From NCBI RefSeq assembly GCF_027580225.2, contig NC_073351.2:3517001-3581000 (forward strand): a stretch of DNA of 64,000 bases, written 5' to 3'. Below, in pieces: positions 60,171 through 64,000 of the stretch; positions within the stretch are counted from its first letter, which is position 1, and each line of letters begins with the position of its first letter. The position numbers were made by a program, and so were the translations under genes. The DNA is from Misgurnus anguillicaudatus (lineage: Eukaryota; Chordata; Actinopteri; Cypriniformes; Cobitidae). Below the pieces are notes generated by a model. It was not told the origin of the DNA and ran no database searches. It saw nothing but the letters and a program-made list of their open reading frames with translations.

Positions 60171-60340
60171 TTGTTGAACTTCATGCAGCGCCGCAAGAAT
60201 CAACAGCTGGATGAAGTCAAAGTCCTGCGAGAGCGATTTGCAAAATCATACGGAGGAGCTTGCTTTTAAATCGCTCTCGCAGAACTTTGCTGTCATCCGG
60301 CTGTCAGTTCTTGCAGTGCCACATGAAGTCGAATGAGCCT
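60171..60340. repeat. CGCGAGAGC-type hairpin module, solitary copy
   Basis: Inverted arms TTCATGCAGCGCCGCAAGAA (60179) and, in reverse, TTCATGTGGCACTGCAAGAAC enclose GATGAAGTCAAAGTCCTGCG with AGAGCGATTT, and the complement at 60268-60297. This is the central module of elements C1/C2 standing alone, about 150 bases. Confidence 0.7.
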
Positions 60341-62256
60341 GAAGGCTGCATTGATTATTGGTTAGTGGGTGGAGCTAATGACTCAGTTTCACGCAGTGCA
60401 TTCTGGTAATTGTGTCCATCAAAGATTTCACTTCAACACAATATCAATCTAAAAATCGACATTTTGCATTTTACACAAGAAAAAAATTGCACAATGGAAA
60501 TAAATGACTTGTGATAGCAGGCTAAAATGTCTAGGGTTTAACCTTAGGTTACCAAGACCACAATACACACACAATGGAAAACGCCATAGGTAAAAAGTAA
60601 AACATCCTGTAATACACACAGGTTGCTTTATATCATGAGCCTCTTCTAATCCTACGTTCATTGTAACTTGAAGTGTGTTGTGACGGATAAATCTGACAAG
60701 CTTGATGGCGACACAGTCAAAGCTTTAAAAGGTAAATTGAGAAGTCAACAAAACTTTCATGCATGCATATATGCCAATTATAATTTCAAACATGGAAAGG
60801 CAAATGTTCATTTAATTATTGGTTAATTTTTTAATATATCATTTTCACAGATAATCTTCAATTACTACAGTGTCTGAATTGCAAGAAGAAGTTATAATAT
60901 ATATCAAATAGAAAACAGGCAAAACAAACTGGAATAATTCGAGACAAAACAGCACATACATCTACTCAGTTACACTGGGGCTAAATACACAGAGTAATTA
61001 GGGACAAACAAAAAACACCTGGGTAACAATCAGCACACAGACCAATGAACAAAAGAACTACTCAAGACTACAAAAATGGAAGACACAGACAGAACTTTAA
61101 AATAAAAGCACTAGACACGGAGACACAGAACAGACTCATGACAATTATGTTGTTATGATTATACTATTCAATCATTGCATATTCATAGTGTACTTTTCAT
61201 GAATACATATGTGTTAATGTTGTACAATTTGATAAAAGTAGCTTTGTAATTGCATTTCACTGATCTTTGTTTAATATTGTATCTCTCTGATCAAGAGATT
61301 ATGTATGTCTATGTGCTTTATTAATTTACTCTAGATAGTTTGTATAAAGTATATTAAATTGTTCTAGATTCATAATCTGTGTATGTCTTAATATTTATAT
61401 TTACTGATTACATTGCACATTTTAATATAACATTTTAAATATTAAAAAACAGCTTTATAATAAAATAGTAGTGTATTGCTGATACATTTTTATTAGCGTA
61501 ATGTTAGTATATTTCTAGTTGTGTAATGGTAATATATTTCTAATAAGCTGAAGTACTATTGAAATGTTCTTAAAATTAAACTATATTCTAACTGTATTTC
61601 AAGAGTATGAGAAGTGCATTTCGAATGAATTTTAAAGAAGTATACTTAAATTGCACTAAATGTATTTAAAGTTGTTCCAGTTTAACACAGTTTCAATATA
61701 TTAAATAAAATGTAAATATATTAAGAATGTCCAAAAAATACAATTTAAATATATTTCTTTTTCACCTGAGATTATAAGATCTAGTGTATGACCATGTACA
61801 TGAGTAGGAACATGTTGCAATAAATTAATAGTCAATAAGATTTAAAAAGTATTTCGCTAATCTATCAAATGGGCTGCAGACATGAATATTAAAAGCAGCT
61901 AGTATTTGAAATCTATCGTATATGGGTAGAAGCCCACTCACACAATCTGTAAACTGCTCCACGCCCAGTCGTCTATGGTTATTCTTAAAGAATTCAGAAG
62001 TCTATTTAGAAAAGTATTGCAAGATAAATGTTTGCAAGTATTGGGTACTGTACAAAGGCAATGTGTCTTTTTGGACATCTGACACACTACACATTTTCAT
62101 ATTACAGCAGTGGTTCAGGGCCTGGAACCAAAAGTGTGAATCTTAGTAAAAGTCTAATAAATTTGCGGTATGCAAATGGTCATGTTGGCCTGCATGCAAA
62201 CATTAACAAAACCCTTTTCCTTTAGTATGGTTTAACAAAATCTTACAGTACATATT
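60341..62256. other. AT-rich non-genic region
   Basis: No supported gene. It includes an LTR-like fragment in reverse orientation (60905-61143, starting TGTCATGAGTCTGTTCTGTG on the minus strand). The rest is simple AT-rich DNA. Confidence 0.45.
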
Positions 62257-63661
62257 TGTCACGGAGTGACTTTTTTGAAAGGGCGGAACCGAAAGTGGTG
62301 GAGATTAGTTCCGCCGGACGACGATCCCTGAACACCAGTCACTTCCGGGAACTCCGTGGCAACCCAAATCTGGGTTTTATTAGCAGCAGGTGTGCAGATG
62401 AGTGTGGCAATTGTGGATTGGGCGATTCAGAGAAGAGGAGGTGTATAAATGAGGCATCCGGGGAACAGCAGAAGAGAGTTGTCTCGGGAATCGTTTCTTT
62501 GGGCGGTCCTGTGTCCGCCGCTAGCGCAGGGCGGCCGCGGGGATGCGGTGAGAGTGGGACGCCGAATGCCAAACGCCCAACGTCGAACGCCCGAACGGCA
62601 AAGCTGTGTGCGACGCTTAGGGCGGACAGAACGTAAACATTCTAAGAAGGAGTCGGAAGGCGGATGGAAGAATTGGGCTGACAGGAATATACAGGTTAGA
62701 GAACGGAAAACTTGATGGATAAAGAGCTGTGTTGATCTGTGCTGTCTTTGTGAAAGAAGGGTCGCTTACCCCGAAGAGCTGCTAGAGGATATGGTGTCAA
62801 GTGGATGTCGCTCTTCCGGCTGTGTTGTGTGAGTAGCTGAAGGAAAAGAGAGGAAAATAGCATCAACAGAGTTGTGAGTACACTGAATTATTCACACGTC
62901 TATGTATCTTACTTTGAATATGGAATACCAACCATTGCTTTAAGTTGTGAAACAATGTGTAAGCGGCCCCACGGTGGGAAAGATTTGTGGGCTAGCCGAG
63001 TATCAATTTTATTGGGAGGACGTTATCTTGCTGTGGCTGTGACGTTGACTGTGGGCCATTTGCTGTGTCAGCGAGTTCGATTCTTCTCTGGACGAACCCT
63101 CGGTCCAAACGATGGCCGACCTTAATTCACTAGAATGTTTGAAGTGCAGTGGGTGAGTCTGTGTTGACGTGTGTACACCTGAAGATTGCAGTGCTGTGTC
63201 GTTTCCCTGTTGTCTGCATTTACCCTTTAGGCCGAGAAGGAAATCCTGTGGGGAAAAACGTACGCTGTGCCAGCAGGGACCACCTCTTTTTATGTACGCC
63301 TGCTTATAACTCCTGACCCATTTCCCCCACCCGGAGGTGGTGAGGCAACGATAATAAGTAAAAGTCCAGTGTGCCCTTCTGTATACTCGCCTGCACGCCC
63401 GGAGCCAAGAGTCCAGAGTACTTAAATGCCCCCCCCCCCCCCCCCCCCCGCTATGAGAATCCACGGGATGAAGGCCAAAGGACTGAGACCTTTTTTTAGT
63501 ATTTAATTTCCCCCTACATGTTGTTTTTAATATTTAATAAAACTTGTTACATTTTATTTTCCTTGTTTGTCTGGCCATTGGGGTGTTTTGGGACCTCCTC
63601 ACGTGGGAACAGAAGGAAGAGCGTGACCCGCAACAGGGGCGGCCCGCTCCCACCTGTGACA
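62257..63661 (+). mobile_element. Solo LTR (about 1.4 kb)
   Basis: Starts TGTCACGGAGTGAC and ends CACCTGTGACA, giving TG...CA with short inverted TGTCAC/GTGACA ends. Both sides have TATT (62253-62256, 63662-63665), a 4-bp duplication. Inside are a TATA box (TATAAAT, 62444-62450), a GC-rich leader-like stretch, a long C run (63429-63449) and a poly(A) signal AATAAA (63536-63541). No primer-binding site, coding region or second LTR is present, so this is the scar of LTR-LTR recombination. A Gypsy-type origin is likely but not shown. Confidence 0.75.
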
Positions 63662-63929
63662 TATTCCTATAGACTCATATTCTACATGACATATTTGGCA
63701 CTTCAGGTCCTGATCACTTGTGCAATTCACTGTAAGTGTGCTTTGTACATGTGATCAGCAGATGGCAGTAAATCCCTGTAAATTATGAAAAAGCACCATG
63801 GAAAACATCTTGCCACAAGATAAATAAAAGCACTACATACAAAAATAAGGGAAAAAAACACTGCAAGTAACTTTTTACTTTGAAAATCTTCATAGTCATG
63901 GTTGTCTCTTGTTTCCCTATACCCTGATG

Positions 63930-64000
63930 TGTCATGTTCTGATTGGTTCCCTGCCTATTTATATATAAGCTCTCTTGTTTCCCATTGTCCTTGTCAAGCT
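63930..64000 (+). repeat. Start of another LTR, cut by the window edge
   Basis: TGTCATGTTCTGATTGGTTC followed by TATTTATATATAAGC gives a TG start, an inverted CCAAT and a TATA box within 60 bases, typical of fish Gypsy-type LTRs. The rest lies outside the window. Confidence 0.4.

Noticed and set aside
62256..62636. 126-codon plus-strand open frame
   Set aside because: It starts at the LTR boundary and runs through the LTR's own promoter region, with no homology.
63427..63450. Long C run as a biological signal
   Set aside because: A homopolymer inside the LTR. Its length may also be unreliable in sequencing, so I draw nothing from it.
1..64000. CRISPR arrays, bacterial operons, rRNA genes
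   Set aside because: No regularly spaced direct repeats with unique spacers, no ribosome binding sites and no rRNA text were found. The tandem arrays present are minisatellites or transposon-internal repeats.

Overview
The window is vertebrate genomic DNA: AT-rich, with GT/AG introns, no operons and dense interspersed repeats. Its DNA-transposon families (Tc1/mariner, hAT, PIF/Harbinger, TTAA-target MITEs, a tRNA-unrelated fish SINE core) point to a ray-finned fish, most likely a cypriniform. That organism call is inference from repeat character and protein similarity; no species is claimed.

The only host protein-coding gene I can support is a liprin-beta gene on the minus strand, best matching PPFIBP2 (liprin-beta-2). 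I traced 22 coding exons, from a candidate short first exon at 33728-33775 down to a stop codon at 3664-3666, with a poly(A) signal at 3576-3581. They encode, in order, an N-terminal coiled-coil half, a low-complexity Ser/Pro/acidic linker and three consecutive SAM domains, about 800 residues. A second candidate first exon lies at 36853-36897. The long N-terminus of full-length liprin-beta is not visible here and should lie beyond position 64000. Exons 9 and 10 do not join in phase, so one exon between 13.9 and 16.7 kb is probably unrecognised.

Layout: 0.25-2.3 kb, an unclassified terminal-inverted-repeat element; 3.6-9.6 kb, the SAM and linker exons with intronic MITEs; 10.2-13.3 kb, a RecQ-helicase-derived element, a SINE and a TTAA element; 13.7-18.8 kb, linker and coiled-coil exons split by a palindromic element that carries a nested second element; 19.3-33 kb, Tc1-like elements, MITEs and the remaining coiled-coil exons; 33-42 kb, the candidate alternative 5' ends and MITEs; 43-57 kb, a stack of nested transposons (a 6.3-kb BED-finger hAT, a second partial hAT copy, a decayed Harbinger unit and inverted copies of a 3-bp-target element flanking the first hAT); 57-64 kb, decayed repeats and a 1.4-kb solo LTR.

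The most unusual sequence structure is a set of foldback elements whose arms carry ordered arrays of short perfect hairpins. Their stems are kept between diverged copies by paired substitutions. Two sibling copies also give a direct before/after view of one nested insertion.
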